A DNA stretch of 64,000 bases from Ornithinibacillus scapharcae TW25 (GTDB taxonomy: Bacteria; Bacillota; Bacilli; Bacillales; Amphibacillaceae), in contig NZ_AEWH01000021.1 in assembly GCF_000190475.1 (NCBI RefSeq), positions 1 through 64,000 on the forward strand, written 5' to 3'. The first letter of the stretch is position 1. The number at the start of each line of letters is the position of its first letter. The notes under the pieces are model-generated. The model was not told where the DNA came from and did no database searches. It was given only the letters and a program-made list of their open reading frames with translations. The translations under genes and the position numbers were made by a program. This document shows, piece after piece, positions 17,867 to 27,384 of the stretch.

Positions 17867-19081
17867 TTAATAAAAGAAATTAAATTTACCTTTTTTAAGT
17901 AGTAATCCAATACCACCTAATTTTAATAGGTAACGGTTGTCACTCATTTTCTTCATGAATGTAGCTTTCCAACCGAATAATTTCTTATTACCAAATACAA
18001 CACCCATTGCATCATTATGACCTAAAGATGCTAATGTACCTAGTGGCTTATACTCAAACCCTTCAAGCTCTCCATGCCCTTTAACCAGTGATACTACGTT
18101 ATGAGCAACTGTAGCAGATTGCTGAATAGCAATTTGAGCAGTTGGTGGGAATGGTCTACCACTTTCTTCATTCATGATTAATGCACAGTCTCCAATTACA
18201 AACACATTATCATACTCAGGAGAACGCATATCTGGACGAACTTCAATTTTACCACGGTTTGTTTGGAATCCTGATTGTTCAACGATAGAGTTCGCTTTAA
18301 CACCAGCAGCCCATACAGTAGTTAGAGTTGAAATTTCATTCAGTTTACCATCTTTTTCGTATACAACACTGTCAGGCTTACTTTCCTTTAATAAAGCACC
18401 TGTAACAAATTCTACTCCACGAGCTTCCAGTGAATTCATTGCGTATTCTACTAGTTCGGGATCGAATCCTGGTAGTACAGTAGGCGCACCTTCCACATTA
18501 ATGATACGAACTTGTGATTTATCAATATCATATTCCTTACATAGTTCAGGAACTTTATTCGCTAATTCACCAACAAATTCGATACCAGTGAAGCCACCGC
18601 CACCTACAACGATATTTAAACGAGCAGGGTTTTTATCTTTGTGGTACTCAGCAAAGTTAAATTCTAAATGCTCTCTGATTAAACGTGAAGAATTAATATC
18701 GTTAATCATAAGTGCATTTTCTTCTAGTCCAGGAATACCAAATGTTGCAGATTCGAAGCCTAGACCGATTACTAGATAATCATATTCTAGTTCACTGTTC
18801 TCTAACTTCACTTTATTTTCTTGTGGTTTAATTTCTACAACAGTATCTTGTACAAAGTTTACTTTATGTGGATTAATAACATCTTTAATTTGAACTCTTG
18901 CTTGATCTTGATGAACTGTACCTGCTGATACTTCATGTAACCAAGTTGTTTGATAATGATAGTCATTTTTGTTTACTAATGTAATGTTTGCTTCGTTTGC
19001 TCCTAATGACTTCTGTAATTTAACAGTCGTCATGATACCACCGTACCCAGCACCTAAAACAACGATGTTAGGCTTCTTCAT
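17867..19081 (-). CDS. yumB: Type II NADH:quinone dehydrogenase-like protein YumB
   Basis: Single-subunit FAD enzyme that would pass electrons from NADH to menaquinone without proton pumping. The 404 residues hold the FAD dinucleotide motif [10 protein letters not shown] at 6-15, the NAD motif [11 protein letters not shown] near 165, and the second FAD contact FVIGDCALI near 295. The quinone-site-like AQIAIQQ follows near 320. The C-terminus KKGKFNFFY could be an amphipathic membrane anchor. The ribosome site is weak (GGATGTGATG). It is divergent from yumC, as in B. subtilis, and a Rex-like palindrome lies in the shared upstream region. Confidence 0.91.
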   Translation of the reverse strand: MKKPNIVVLGAGYGGIMTTVKLQKSLGANEANITLVNKNDYHYQTTWLHEVSAGTVHQDQARVQIKDVINPHKVNFVQDTVVEIKPQENKVKLENSELEYDYLVIGLGFESATFGIPGLEENALMINDINSSRLIREHLEFNFAEYHKDKNPARLNIVVGGGGFTGIEFVGELANKVPELCKEYDIDKSQVRIINVEGAPTVLPGFDPELVEYAMNSLEARGVEFVTGALLKESKPDSVVYEKDGKLNEISTLTTVWAAGVKANSIVEQSGFQTNRGKIEVRPDMRSPEYDNVFVIGDCALIMNEESGRPFPPTAQIAIQQSATVAHNVVSLVKGHGELEGFEYKPLGTLASLGHNDAMGVVFGNKKLFGWKATFMKKMSDNRYLLKLGGIGLLLKKGKFNFFY

Positions 19082-19121
19082 TCATCATCACATCCATTTT
19101 TTATTATTCTATTACTTTTGT

Positions 19122-19140
19122 ATGTGACATTTTTCACGAA
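19122..19140. promoter_or_regulatory. Possible Rex-type operator near yumB
   Basis: On the minus strand the site reads TCGTGAAAAATGTCACATA, an imperfect GTGA ... TCAC palindrome similar to Rex boxes (TTGTGAA ... TTCACAA). It is about 45 nt upstream of yumB. Rex controls NADH dehydrogenase genes in Firmicutes, so the location is reasonable, but the match is imperfect. The rest of the 337-bp yumB-yumC spacer is AT-rich with no other recognised element. Confidence 0.35.
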
Positions 19141-19418
19141 TTAAAATAAAAAAAGAGATAAAAGCTAATTTTAAAGTGGATGTCACATATTCGTAATATA
19201 TTGTCCACTCTATATGATAGACCTTTTACATCTAATTTTCAAGCCTTAATATTTATTTAAATAGATTACCAATATAAAGAGGATTTAAGAATAACTTCTG
19301 TCTGTAAGGGTTTTCCCCTCACCAAGTGTAACTTATCTACTTTATATGCTGGAAAAATTACAAGATTAACTATTTGTGGTACGATGTTAGTGGAATTTTG
19401 TCCATGGAGGTATTGATG

Positions 19419-20408
19419 ATGACGGAAAAAATATTCGACGTTACAATAATTGGCGCTGGACCTGTTGGCCTTTTTACCGCATTTTATGGTGGAATGCGTC
19501 AGGCAAGCGTAAAAATCATTGAAAGTTTACCACATACAGGTGGGCAACTTACTGCTCTTTACCCAGAGAAATACATTTATGATATAGCAGGTTTTCCAAA
19601 GGTTCGTGCACAAGACCTTGTTGATAATTTAGAAGAACAGGCAAAAATGTTCGACCCAACTATTGTTCTTGGACAATCCATTAAAACAGTAGAGCGCGTA
19701 GAGGACAACATTCTAAAGCTAACCTCAAATACTGGAGAAGTTCACTATACGAAAACGATGATTATTACCGCAGGAAATGGTGCGTTCCAGCCCCGTAGAT
19801 TGAACCTTAATCATTCGGAAGAGTTTGAAGGTGTAAATCTTCATTACTATATTAAAGACATGAATCAATTTAAAGGAAAGAAAGTGGCTATCCTAGGTGG
19901 TGGGGATTCTGCAGTTGACTGGGCACTAATGCTAGAACCGATAGCAGAGAAGGTTTCACTTATTCATCGCCGTGATGAGTTCAGAGCTCATGAACATAGT
20001 GTTGAAGTGTTAAGAAATTCTAAAGTAGAAATCTTAACACCATTTACAGCCTCTGATATTGTTGCATCTGACAAAATTGAAAAGATCCTATTAGAAGAAG
20101 TAAAAGGTGAACGTAAATTAGAGCTTGATGTAGACGATGTTATCTGTAACTATGGGTTTATTTCTACACTTGGACCGATTAAGGACTGGGGTCTAGATAT
20201 TGAAAAAAATAGTATTGTCGTCAATACGAAAATGGAAACAAACATACCTGGCATTTATGCTGCAGGCGATATTTGTACGTATCCTGGAAAAATAAAATTA
20301 ATTGCAACAGGCTTTGGAGAAGGCCCAACAGCAGTAAACAATGCAAAACAATATATTGATCCAAAAGCAAGAGTCCAACCAAAACACTCTACCAGCATGT
20401 TTGAATAG
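19419..20408 (+). CDS. yumC: Ferredoxin/flavodoxin-NADP+ reductase, thioredoxin-reductase type
   Basis: Homodimeric FAD enzyme that moves electrons between NADPH and ferredoxin or flavodoxin; it lacks the CxxC of thioredoxin reductase. About 329 residues. Motifs are the FAD site [14 protein letters not shown] near 12, the [21 protein letters not shown] block, NADP site [14 protein letters not shown] near 155 followed by [12 protein letters not shown], and [11 protein letters not shown] near 280. The start is the ATG at 19419, 8 nt after GGAGG (an adjacent ATG at 19416 is an alternative). The length and the family-specific end TSMFE match B. subtilis YumC. Confidence 0.95.
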   Translation: MTEKIFDVTIIGAGPVGLFTAFYGGMRQASVKIIESLPHTGGQLTALYPEKYIYDIAGFPKVRAQDLVDNLEEQAKMFDPTIVLGQSIKTVERVEDNILKLTSNTGEVHYTKTMIITAGNGAFQPRRLNLNHSEEFEGVNLHYYIKDMNQFKGKKVAILGGGDSAVDWALMLEPIAEKVSLIHRRDEFRAHEHSVEVLRNSKVEILTPFTASDIVASDKIEKILLEEVKGERKLELDVDDVICNYGFISTLGPIKDWGLDIEKNSIVVNTKMETNIPGIYAAGDICTYPGKIKLIATGFGEGPTAVNNAKQYIDPKARVQPKHSTSMFE

Positions 20409-20481
20409 AGAAATGTGTGACTGGTCCCTTGTCCCACAACAACATAAAGAACCTTCGGGAATCACTACAAGAAATTAATAC

Positions 20482-20518
20482 AAAAAGGTTCCAATCATCA
20501 AAGATTGGAACCTTTTTA
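20482..20518. terminator. Bidirectional terminator, yumC / yutM
   Basis: Stem AAAAAGGTTCCAATC / GATTGGAACCTTTTT between convergent genes. Confidence 0.92.
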
Positions 20519-20536
20519 GTTATCGGATGACTTGCA

Positions 20537-20893
20537 TTAACATTTATCTGGCGCACCTACTGTTTCTTTCGTACGGAATGACGAGCCACAACCACATGAC
20601 ATGATGGCATTGGGGTTATCAATACTGAATCCGCCACCCATCAGGTTTTGTTTATAATCAATTGTCGTCCCATCGATTACTGGGATATCCAGTTTCGATA
20701 TAATTACTGGAATATCTTTAATTACTTCTACCATATCTAGTTCTTCATTTATTTCTTCATCAAAGCCGAGGGAATAAGATAATCCGCTGCAGCCGCCACC
20801 TTTTACACCGAAACGTAGATGTGCATTCCCTGTTTCGTCCTTCATCATTTCTTTAATTTGAAGACTTGCACTATCTGTAAGCGATATTACCAT
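20537..20893 (-). CDS. yutM: HesB/IscA-type iron-sulfur carrier YutM
   Basis: A-type carrier expected to deliver Fe-S clusters to apoproteins. It has 118 residues with the three family cysteines: one in VKGGGCSGLSY near residue 35 and two in MSCGCGSSF near residue 102. The start is the ATG at 20893 after AGGAGGAATAAAG; the longer open frame contains the ribosome site. It belongs to the local Fe-S group with the NifU-like YutI and the suf operon 15 kb away. The gene is probably expressed alone, as dapF ends 82 nt upstream of it and no shared terminator is evident between them. Confidence 0.92.
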   Translation of the reverse strand: MVISLTDSASLQIKEMMKDETGNAHLRFGVKGGGCSGLSYSLGFDEEINEELDMVEVIKDIPVIISKLDIPVIDGTTIDYKQNLMGGGFSIDNPNAIMSCGCGSSFRTKETVGAPDKC

Positions 20894-20975
20894 CTTTATT
20901 CCTCCTAGAGTATCCTTACTATATAGTATACATAGTGTCATGAAAGGTTTTCAAATAAAAAGATTTTCCAGTCTC

Positions 20976-21842
20976 TTATTCATATTGATAGAGACCTTTT
21001 GCAATTAACTTAGCCTCCCCAGTCATCCATACCGTACCATTCTCGTCCCACTGAATGACTAAATCACCACCTTGAAGGTGAACGGTGATAGGTTTACCGA
21101 TAGGTATATGATTATTAAGCGTTGCTGCAACTACTGCTGCACATGCACCAGTTCCACATGCTAATGTAACACCTGAACCCCGTTCCCAAACTCGAAAGTT
21201 AAGCTCACTATCGTTCACCACTTCCACGAATTCAACATTCACTTGTTCTGGAAAACGAGAATCCTTTTCAATATCTTCCCCTAATGTATACAGTGGTGCA
21301 TCATGAATATCATCTATAAAAAATACTGCATGAGGATTCCCCATTGAAACAGTAGTAACGAATAATTCTTGTCCTTTTACGACAAATTTTTCACCTACTA
21401 CTTGATCAATATCTGAGCCAACCATCGGTATTAGAGACCTTCTCAGAATTGGTTTCCCCATATCTATCGTAACTTCAGACACATGATGATTTTCTTCTAA
21501 GACCTCAGCTTGCACAATTCCTGACCTAGTTTCAATTGTAAACTGTTTACTGGAAACGATTCCTGCTTCATAGGCGTACTTAGCGGTACATCGTAAGCCA
21601 TTCCCACAGTTCTTTCCCTCTGATCCATCCTTATTAAAGATTCTCATTCCAACTGCAGCTTTATCACTTGGATGGATTAAAATTAAACCGTCAGAACCAA
21701 TTCCTGTATAAACGTTCGACACCTTTATAGCGATATCCGATAATAATTCCTCAGGTAAATCGTTTTGAAATAAATCAACATAAATATAATTATTGCCTAG
21801 TGCATGCATCTTAATAAAAGGTATGTCCATTATTCCCCTCAT
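20976..21842 (-). CDS. dapF: Diaminopimelate epimerase
   Basis: Converts LL- to meso-diaminopimelate for peptidoglycan and lysine synthesis. Both catalytic cysteines are visible: KNCGNGLRCTAKY near residue 75 and TLACGTGACAAV near 225. Length is about 288 residues, normal. Two starts are possible: the ATG at 21842 overlaps the yuzD stop as ATGA, which suggests translational coupling, and the ATG at 21830 follows GAGGGG and gives the more family-like MDIPFIKMHALGN. It lies downstream of yuzD in the same unit, in the B. subtilis order reversed relative to yutM. Confidence 0.94.
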   Translation of the reverse strand: MRGIMDIPFIKMHALGNNYIYVDLFQNDLPEELLSDIAIKVSNVYTGIGSDGLILIHPSDKAAVGMRIFNKDGSEGKNCGNGLRCTAKYAYEAGIVSSKQFTIETRSGIVQAEVLEENHHVSEVTIDMGKPILRRSLIPMVGSDIDQVVGEKFVVKGQELFVTTVSMGNPHAVFFIDDIHDAPLYTLGEDIEKDSRFPEQVNVEFVEVVNDSELNFRVWERGSGVTLACGTGACAAVVAATLNNHIPIGKPITVHLQGGDLVIQWDENGTVWMTGEAKLIAKGLYQYE

Positions 21843-22177
21843 TTCTCAGCATCCAGTAACGCAATATCATGCTGGTCTAACGCTTTATAAATTGTCTTTA
21901 ATTGAGGGATTCCTTCCGCTACCATCTGATCATTTACAAAAACAATCGGATAAAACAAATCCTCTTCAAGGATTTTCTCAACAAAATCTCGACGTTTTTC
22001 CTCTTCTTGTGGTTCATTTATATCAATATATTCATAGCGTATACTTTCCGTCACGTATTTACGGCCAATTGCTGCTTGTAACCATTCATACGTATCTTTT
22101 GACCCTGGAGCTCCTACACAGCTTGCACAAATTTGTTCTGCTCCATAAACGGTAATTAATACTTCTCTATTTTCCAC
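21839..22177 (-). CDS. yuzD: YuzD family thioredoxin-like protein (DUF1462)
   Basis: A 112-residue cytosolic protein of the DUF1462 family with a thioredoxin-like fold. It has a CxxC in EQICASCVGAPGSKDTYEWL near residue 17 and ends with a helix and short acidic tail. Function is unknown; its neighbours are Fe-S assembly genes, and a redox or cluster-related role is a guess. Its stop overlaps the first possible dapF start by 4 nt. In B. subtilis yuzB lies between yuzD and yutI; no such gene was seen here in the 155-bp gap. Confidence 0.87.
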   Translation of the reverse strand: MENREVLITVYGAEQICASCVGAPGSKDTYEWLQAAIGRKYVTESIRYEYIDINEPQEEEKRRDFVEKILEEDLFYPIVFVNDQMVAEGIPQLKTIYKALDQHDIALLDAEK

Positions 22178-22332
22178 CCTTTACTCCCCTCTCCCTAGAC
22201 ATCTAGTTTCTTTTATTTTACAAAATCTTTATATAAAGATAAAATAATATTGACTAACATTAACGTTCAAATAACAATAGATTTTTAACCTTTACAATTA
22301 TATAATGATATTAGGAAAGGAGAAGATGGATA

Positions 22333-22557
22333 ATGCGTGAACAGGTACAAGAAGTATTAAATAAATTACGCCCATTTTTACTTCGAGATGGTGGAGATGT
22401 GGAGTTAATTGATGTTGACGATGATGGCATTGTACTTCTTCGTCTCATGGGTGCATGTGGTAATTGCCCGAGCTCTACAATTACGTTAAAAGCTGGTATT
22501 GAACGTGCATTAATGGCAGAAGTACCAGGAGTAAAGGAAATCGAACAAGTATTTTAA
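22333..22557 (+). CDS. yutI: NifU C-terminal-domain Fe-S protein YutI
   Basis: A 74-residue NifU-like scaffold or carrier. The cluster-binding CxxC lies in [18 protein letters not shown] near residue 40, and the N-terminus [14 protein letters not shown] is typical. It probably handles 4Fe-4S transfer alongside SufU, SufBCD and YutM. The start follows AAAGGAG at 22316 with spacing of about 11 nt. It is a single gene closed by a strong terminator. Confidence 0.93.
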   Translation: MREQVQEVLNKLRPFLLRDGGDVELIDVDDDGIVLLRLMGACGNCPSSTITLKAGIERALMAEVPGVKEIEQVF

Positions 22558-22565
22558 TATATACT

Positions 22566-22598
22566 GAAGCAGGCAACCGAATAGTTGCCTGCTTTTTT
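22566..22598 (+). terminator. Intrinsic terminator after yutI
   Basis: Perfect stem GCAGGCAAC / GTTGCCTGC followed by seven T residues. Confidence 0.93.
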
Positions 22599-22641
22599 TA
22601 TACATCCTTCTCCGTTATAGAGACTAGTACTCTTTTCCATT

Positions 22642-23514
22642 TTACTCTTTCACAACTGGAATCCAAATCTCACTTTTCACGTCGGGTGAGGTCAAATCTT
22701 TTGATTTAATCGATAGAATTTCTGGTCCTTCTGTCAATTGATAATTGGAAGAAGGAAACCACTCCGAATATATTCTTCCCCAAGTTTCTTGTAGAGTACC
22801 AGGAAAAGGTCCAAATGATTCAAATACCGCCCATGTTAATGCAGGAACTTCCAGCATGGAATACCCCTCTGGACATCCATTGGTGGTTGCCACTCCTATA
22901 AATTGATCAAGCTCTCCTTTTTCATCCATACGTCCATCGGAAAAGTTTACAGATGCTTGTATCATTCCTTTCGGTTCCACATTAGAAAGCTCTTTTAACT
23001 GGGTTATCTTTTCCATTGTAAATGATTTCCACATTTCTGCAATTTCCGGATTTTCTCCTTCGAAAATAATAGGAACTCTTTTCATCAAACCAACAATCTG
23101 AAATGCTTTTTGTTGTTCTATTCGGTAATTCATTTCATTTCCTCCTCTAATTGATAATTGGAAGGTCATGGGAGGGAAGGCTTTTAGTTGCTTTCCTTTG
23201 ATTCTTGCCTCAGATGGTATTACACCATGTAAATGTTGAAACGCTCTAGAAAAAGAGTCTGGTGAATTATAACCGTATTTAACGGCGATATCGATAACCT
23301 TTACATTACTATTGGTAAGATCAAATGCTGCCAAGCTTAGTCGACGACGACGAATGTATTCTGATAAAGGTATACCAGCAAGGAATGAAAACATTCTTTT
23401 AAAATGATATTCAGAGCATTGAGCTATTCTCGCTACTTCATTAAAGTCTATTTGGTCAATAAGATTGTCCTCGATATATCTCATCGACTCATTCATACTT
23501 TTAAGCAAATCCAT
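22642..23514 (-). CDS. AraC-family regulator with GyrI-like effector domain
   Basis: A 290-residue regulator with the DNA-binding part first. Residues about 5-105 hold two helix-turn-helix motifs ([20 protein letters not shown] and [20 protein letters not shown]). From about 125 to the end is a GyrI/BacR-like small-molecule domain, ending [19 protein letters not shown]. Such proteins often respond to toxic or lipophilic compounds. Target genes cannot be read; no transporter or enzyme is adjacent in the same direction. The start is the ATG at 23514 after AAAGGAGG. It does not appear in the B. subtilis yut cluster, so it is a local insertion. Confidence 0.88.
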   Translation of the reverse strand: MDLLKSMNESMRYIEDNLIDQIDFNEVARIAQCSEYHFKRMFSFLAGIPLSEYIRRRRLSLAAFDLTNSNVKVIDIAVKYGYNSPDSFSRAFQHLHGVIPSEARIKGKQLKAFPPMTFQLSIRGGNEMNYRIEQQKAFQIVGLMKRVPIIFEGENPEIAEMWKSFTMEKITQLKELSNVEPKGMIQASVNFSDGRMDEKGELDQFIGVATTNGCPEGYSMLEVPALTWAVFESFGPFPGTLQETWGRIYSEWFPSSNYQLTEGPEILSIKSKDLTSPDVKSEIWIPVVKE

Positions 23515-23626
23515 TACATGACCTCCTTTCTCGATTAGAATACCAGAAATACAAGAGTATCGACCGACATTTTGTGCACGATATTGTCGGATTAATTAAG
23601 CCTATAACAGATTTACTCAATAACTA

Positions 23627-24604
23627 TTATTTCACAAACCACTCAATCGTCGGGATAGCCAACTCTTCAACATCTACATTCAGATCATGAAATAGGTTGC
23701 CTAATCGGTATTCATATTCGGTTTGTTTTTGTAACATATTCTTCAACTCTTCATAGTATTGTTCAAAAGAATTCCCATGAAATTTCTCTTCCATAAAATC
23801 AAATAAATGAATAGGAAAGGTTAAACGGGCATATAGGAGTCTCCAGCTAAATATAGATAGAGGTCGCTCACGTTGATAGTCATGCAAGAACGTTACTATC
23901 TCTTCCTGGCTTACTGTATCATCTAGTAAACGGTACCGAATAAACTCTGCTATATCGCGTGTCGGATGATCATAAACAAGGTCATCCATCCATATGATTG
24001 GATTAAGCATATTTCCTCTGTACCTTCTAAACGAAAATACACCTTGATCACTTTGATCGTAGCGTTTTTCTGTCTCACTTTCTTGCAAGTACTGAATCGC
24101 ATTTTCACTAATACCTATAATATAAGGAAAGCTATCCACCAGCAGCCGATAATATCGGTTCATGTTTGCTGATGCTTCTTGCTTTATTTTCTGTTCAAAT
24201 GCGGTTAGTTTCTGAATCCACAATTCCTTCCACAAGCCATAACTAGATATCTCTTTTGGTTCAAAACTATATGTAGCGCTGACATGATGAAATTCAGCTA
24301 ATGCTTCTCCGTGCGAGCTTTTTTGGTCATTCCGCAAATCAGATACACGTAAGACCATGTAATATTGATTATCTTTTTCTACAAACCATTTATTGTGAAT
24401 TGTAGGTATAGGAATTGCTGTATGATAGTATCCATTTTCGGTAAGATAATAGGCAAGTGCTGCTTGTTCTAAATGAATCATTTCCTTGTCAACAGAGGAA
24501 ATGATAAAATAATAGTAATTCTTATCCCGATACCCAGTTCGTTCGTTTACACTTAGTTGTTCTATTGCATGAATATTGTAATTGACTAAAAGTAATTCTT
24601 TCAT
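23627..24604 (-). CDS. yutH: YutH, spore-coat-associated CotS/APH-fold protein
   Basis: About 325 residues. It resembles the YutH/CotS group, kinase-fold proteins associated with the spore coat. The catalytic HGD of active kinases is not clearly present: the equivalent region reads FRRYRGNMLNPIIWMDDLVYD, with only the late acidic pair kept. It may therefore be a structural or pseudo-kinase protein. The start is the second ATG, 24604, 7 nt after GGGAGGG. The position between yutI and pgpA matches B. subtilis. Expression during sporulation is expected from the family; no sporulation promoter was confirmed. Confidence 0.8.
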   Translation of the reverse strand: MKELLLVNYNIHAIEQLSVNERTGYRDKNYYYFIISSVDKEMIHLEQAALAYYLTENGYYHTAIPIPTIHNKWFVEKDNQYYMVLRVSDLRNDQKSSHGEALAEFHHVSATYSFEPKEISSYGLWKELWIQKLTAFEQKIKQEASANMNRYYRLLVDSFPYIIGISENAIQYLQESETEKRYDQSDQGVFSFRRYRGNMLNPIIWMDDLVYDHPTRDIAEFIRYRLLDDTVSQEEIVTFLHDYQRERPLSIFSWRLLYARLTFPIHLFDFMEEKFHGNSFEQYYEELKNMLQKQTEYEYRLGNLFHDLNVDVEELAIPTIEWFVK

Positions 24605-24689
24605 CATAATTCCCTCCCACACACCATTACTATAAATGTATGAAAAATTTAACCAATCTTAACCTATAAAAGGAGAATCAATAATAATT

Positions 24690-25196
24690 ATGGAGAAAAA
24701 AATTAAGAATCAAGAACTAGAGCAAAAAGCTAGAGAATTATTGGAAGAAAGAGGTGTTACATTAAACGATATAGCAGAGTTAGTATATTACTTACAATCA
24801 AAATATCACGAAGACCTAAGTATGGACGACTGCCTATATAATGTAAACCGAGTGTTAGAAAAACGTGAAGTGCAGAATGCGATACTTACTGGAATACAGC
24901 TAGACAAACTTGCAGAGAAAAAGATGCTAGAAGAACCACTGCAATCTACTATCGAGATCGATGAAGGCTTATATGGGATTGATGAGATTATTGCTTTTGC
25001 CATTGTGAATGTTTATGGATCTATAGGCTTTACAAATTATGGTTATATTGATAAGCAAAAACCAGGAATATTACAACGTCTTAATGATAAATCAACTGGT
25101 GAGTGCCATACGTTTCTTGATGACATTGTTGGAGCAATTGCTGCTGCCGCTTCCAGTAGACTAGCACATGCTGCTGCAGATGATCATGTCGAGTAA
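24690..25196 (+). CDS. pgpA: Phosphatidylglycerophosphatase A (YutG)
   Basis: A 168-residue protein of the PgpA family, which dephosphorylates phosphatidylglycerol phosphate to make phosphatidylglycerol. Recognisable parts are ELEQKARELLEERGVTLNDIAEL at the N-terminus and the acidic block HTFLDDIVGAIAAAA near residue 145. Unlike enterobacterial PgpA it lacks strong membrane helices, as in B. subtilis YutG. The start is 14 nt after AAAGGAG, a little far, but no better start was seen. An A7 run in codons 3-5 reads in frame. A terminator shared with yutF follows. Confidence 0.87.
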   Translation: MEKKIKNQELEQKARELLEERGVTLNDIAELVYYLQSKYHEDLSMDDCLYNVNRVLEKREVQNAILTGIQLDKLAEKKMLEEPLQSTIEIDEGLYGIDEIIAFAIVNVYGSIGFTNYGYIDKQKPGILQRLNDKSTGECHTFLDDIVGAIAAAASSRLAHAAADDHVE

Positions 25197-25225
25197 TTAA
25201 ATAGAGACTAAATATCATTCGTAAA

Positions 25226-25259
25226 AAACAGTGGGATGAAGAATCCCCACTGTTTTTTG
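25226..25259. terminator. Bidirectional terminator, pgpA / yutF
   Basis: Stem AAAACAGTGGG / CCCACTGTTTT with A and T runs on its flanks. Confidence 0.9.
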
Positions 25260-25266
25260 GTTTTCC

Positions 25267-26037
25267 TTAGTTTGTAAACCACTCACTTAAATTTTGCACA
25301 AAATAGGTTGGTTTAGTTGGTAATGATTGATACTGCTCAAAAGGAGTGACACCGGTAAATACCATTAAGGTATCTAATTCTGCCCGAATACCTGCCTGAA
25401 TATCCGTATTGTAATTATCTCCCACTAAAATAGTGTCCTGTTTCTCTGTCCCTAAGACTTGAAGCGCTTGTTCAACAATAATGCTCTCCGGTTTACCGAC
25501 AAATTGAGGCTTAACTCCTGTGCTAACAGAGATAACTGATGTTAACGCACCATTCCCTGGAAGAAAGCCCCTTTCAGTTGGTAAAGCATGATCACTATTT
25601 GTTGAAATGAAGTGAGCTCCATTTCTTACTGCCAGACAAGCTTTTACTAATTTTTCATATGTAATATCTCGATCAATCCCAATAACAACAACATCACATT
25701 GTTCACTGTCTGTTACTTTGATGGATTCACGTTCCAATGCACGAAATAGCCCTTCTTCCCCAATACAATAACAAGTTGATCCAGGAAAAGTATCCTTAAT
25801 ATATTTCGCTGTAGCCATACTGGAATTAAATACGTTATCTGGCTTAGATTCAATACCTAAGTCATTTAGTTTTTTTGACACTTGCTCCTGTGTTTTGGAG
25901 GAGTTATTCGTAAGAAATAAATAAGGAATTCCTCTCTCATTCAATTCCTGAATAAATACTGGGGCATGTTCGATTACTTCATTCCCACGATACATGGTTC
26001 CATCTAGATCAATTAAATAGCCTTTATAATTCTTCAA
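25267..26037 (-). CDS. yutF: HAD-superfamily phosphatase YutF (NagD-like)
   Basis: A 256-residue type-IIA HAD hydrolase. The nucleophile motif is LIDLDGTMYRG at residues 8-18, motif II is FLTNNSSKT near 41, the motif III lysine is in PQFVGKPESI near 178, and motif IV is ILVGDNYNTDIQAG near 203. The cap between motifs II and III marks the NagD/p-nitrophenylphosphatase group; the natural substrate is unclear, and B. subtilis YutF acts on small phosphates. The start is a TTG at 26037, 8 nt after GAGG. yutE lies 11 nt upstream, so they form one unit. Confidence 0.92.
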   Translation of the reverse strand: MKNYKGYLIDLDGTMYRGNEVIEHAPVFIQELNERGIPYLFLTNNSSKTQEQVSKKLNDLGIESKPDNVFNSSMATAKYIKDTFPGSTCYCIGEEGLFRALERESIKVTDSEQCDVVVIGIDRDITYEKLVKACLAVRNGAHFISTNSDHALPTERGFLPGNGALTSVISVSTGVKPQFVGKPESIIVEQALQVLGTEKQDTILVGDNYNTDIQAGIRAELDTLMVFTGVTPFEQYQSLPTKPTYFVQNLSEWFTN

Positions 26038-26048
26038 CTCTGTTACCT

Positions 26049-26486
26049 CTATTCTTTCGTAAAAGCGTTCGCAACTCCGATTTCATTGTCTAGATAAACA
26101 CGAATACGAGTGGAGAATTGCGTTAGTACCGAATAATTTTCATTTATTACTTCCGATAATTTATCATGGTTTATTTCTAAATAATCTTTTACCAGCATTT
26201 TACGTAGCTCAATTACCGCTTTATACGGTTTACTCTCTGCGGTAGGAATCACTTTCTCATCTTCTAGAATATCAATGATGTCCTCGTAGCTACCCGGATC
26301 TCGCATGATAAATCCATCTATCATCATATTTCCAACATCAATAATAGACTCTATCAGTAACTGGACAAGCCTTTCCAAGGCTAACTTTTCCTGGTAAGAT
26401 TCTACAGTCATCTTTTCATATTCTGTTAAAAGCTGTTCAATAAATTGCAGTGTCATTTCTATTTTTTTACGTTCTACAAAATACAT
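26049..26486 (-). CDS. yutE: YutE, DUF86 (HepT-like) protein
   Basis: A 145-residue helical protein of the DUF86 family. HepT toxins of this fold carry an RX4HXY active site. Here the matching region reads ELRKMLVKDYLEI, with Lys where His is expected, so the RNase or adenylyl-transfer activity of HepT is doubtful. No MntA/nucleotidyltransferase partner is adjacent, which also argues against a toxin-antitoxin pair. Segments such as GNMMIDGFIMRDPGSYEDIIDILEDE-like stretches are conserved in YutE. The start is the ATG at 26486, 8 nt after GGAGG. It is co-transcribed with yutF. Confidence 0.86.
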   Translation of the reverse strand: MYFVERKKIEMTLQFIEQLLTEYEKMTVESYQEKLALERLVQLLIESIIDVGNMMIDGFIMRDPGSYEDIIDILEDEKVIPTAESKPYKAVIELRKMLVKDYLEINHDKLSEVINENYSVLTQFSTRIRVYLDNEIGVANAFTKE

Positions 26487-26637
26487 CCCTATTCCCTCCA
26501 ACTTTCTTGTACTCCTTTATCATAGCATAAATAAATACCAATGAATAAGTATCCAGGTTTCTAAAATATAACCAACAAATGGAATAGTAATATTTTCTTG
26601 TATCGGAAAAGCTAATTATAAGAAAGGGTGGAGGTTT

Positions 26638-26919
26638 ATGGGAAATAAAGACAAAAAACGTTATTCTGACTTCTCTAATGTTCGTGACCAAAAGAACTAT
26701 TTGATACCTGAGGAATTTCCTGATGGGTCGTTTGGTTCTAGTATAAATAAAAATGATCCCGTTGAGAGTAAATCAACGCCTTGGGAAGAAGGTCAAAGGA
26801 GATTAAGTTCATTTGTTTATCCTTATAAGGAGTTACACGAGGATTTACCAAGACAAATTGATGGGGCACATCCCATCCATGACCATCCAGATGACATCAA
26901 TCCTGAACAGGAAGAATAG
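26638..26919 (+). CDS. Small acidic protein common in Bacillus, unknown function
   Basis: A 93-residue hydrophilic protein without membrane or signal segments. It has the blocks YLIPEEFPDGSFGS near residue 22 and HEDLPRQIDGAHPIHDHPDD near the end. Similar proteins are annotated only as cytosolic proteins in Bacillus. The His/Asp-rich tail could bind metal, but this is speculation. Ribosome site GGGTGGAGG lies just before the ATG. It is divergent from yutE and convergent with yutD, and a terminator follows. Confidence 0.72.
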   Translation: MGNKDKKRYSDFSNVRDQKNYLIPEEFPDGSFGSSINKNDPVESKSTPWEEGQRRLSSFVYPYKELHEDLPRQIDGAHPIHDHPDDINPEQEE

Positions 26920-26936
26920 GGGATTTACGGATAAGA

Positions 26937-26968
26937 AAAACTGCCTCATACAAAATGGGGCAGTTTAA
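26937..26968. terminator. Bidirectional terminator
   Basis: Stem AAACTGCC / GGCAGTTT with inner TCAT / ATGG-type pairing, between the convergent small acidic gene and yutD. Confidence 0.8.
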
Positions 26969-26971
26969 GGG

Positions 26972-27244
26972 TTAATCTTTCTTTTGCAAAACAAAATAAG
27001 CACAACCAAAATTACAATACTCATAAAGATAGTCATCAAGTGCACTGATTTTAGCGTCCTCAGATGCTTTCGTGTTGTGATTATGATAGAAGCCTTTTAG
27101 CCTCAACTGTTCGTAACCCCAATCACCTACTATGAAGTCATATTTCTTTAGAATGTCAGAATACCGATCTTCTAATGCTTTTTGTTGAAAGCCATCTTTT
27201 ACATTTTCAATTAACTCGTAATTTTTACCAAATAGTTCTATCAA
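26972..27244 (-). CDS. yutD: YutD family protein (DUF1027)
   Basis: A 90-residue protein matching the YutD family: ALEDRYSDILKKYDFIVGDW in the middle, then GYEQLRLKGF and the end YLYEYCNFGCAYFVLQKK with two conserved cysteines three residues apart. Its function is unknown, though the Cys pair could bind metal. The start is probably the TTG at 27244, 6 nt after GAGAGGTG; a GTG at 27253 lies inside the ribosome site. Position beside yutE and the yutC-like gene matches B. subtilis. Confidence 0.87.
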   Translation of the reverse strand: MIELFGKNYELIENVKDGFQQKALEDRYSDILKKYDFIVGDWGYEQLRLKGFYHNHNTKASEDAKISALDDYLYEYCNFGCAYFVLQKKD

Positions 27245-27384
27245 CAAACTCACCTCTCTTGCGTTGTCTATAGTTTACCACATTTTTCAGACTGTCAGCT
27301 ATTCTGTTTTTTGTTGCATGATTTCTTATGTTTTCAACAAACTACAAATAACACTAATTGTAATTACTTAGGAGGAATATAGAA

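Noticed and set aside
17867-19081. Antisense open frame of 201 codons (18174-18779, plus strand)
   Set aside because: It is opposite to the well-conserved yumB gene and has no ribosome site or recognisable domain.
26049-26486. HepT-MntA toxin-antitoxin system (DUF86 protein YutE)
   Set aside because: No MntA-type nucleotidyltransferase is adjacent and the catalytic His position is Lys; the gene is a conserved yut-cluster member.
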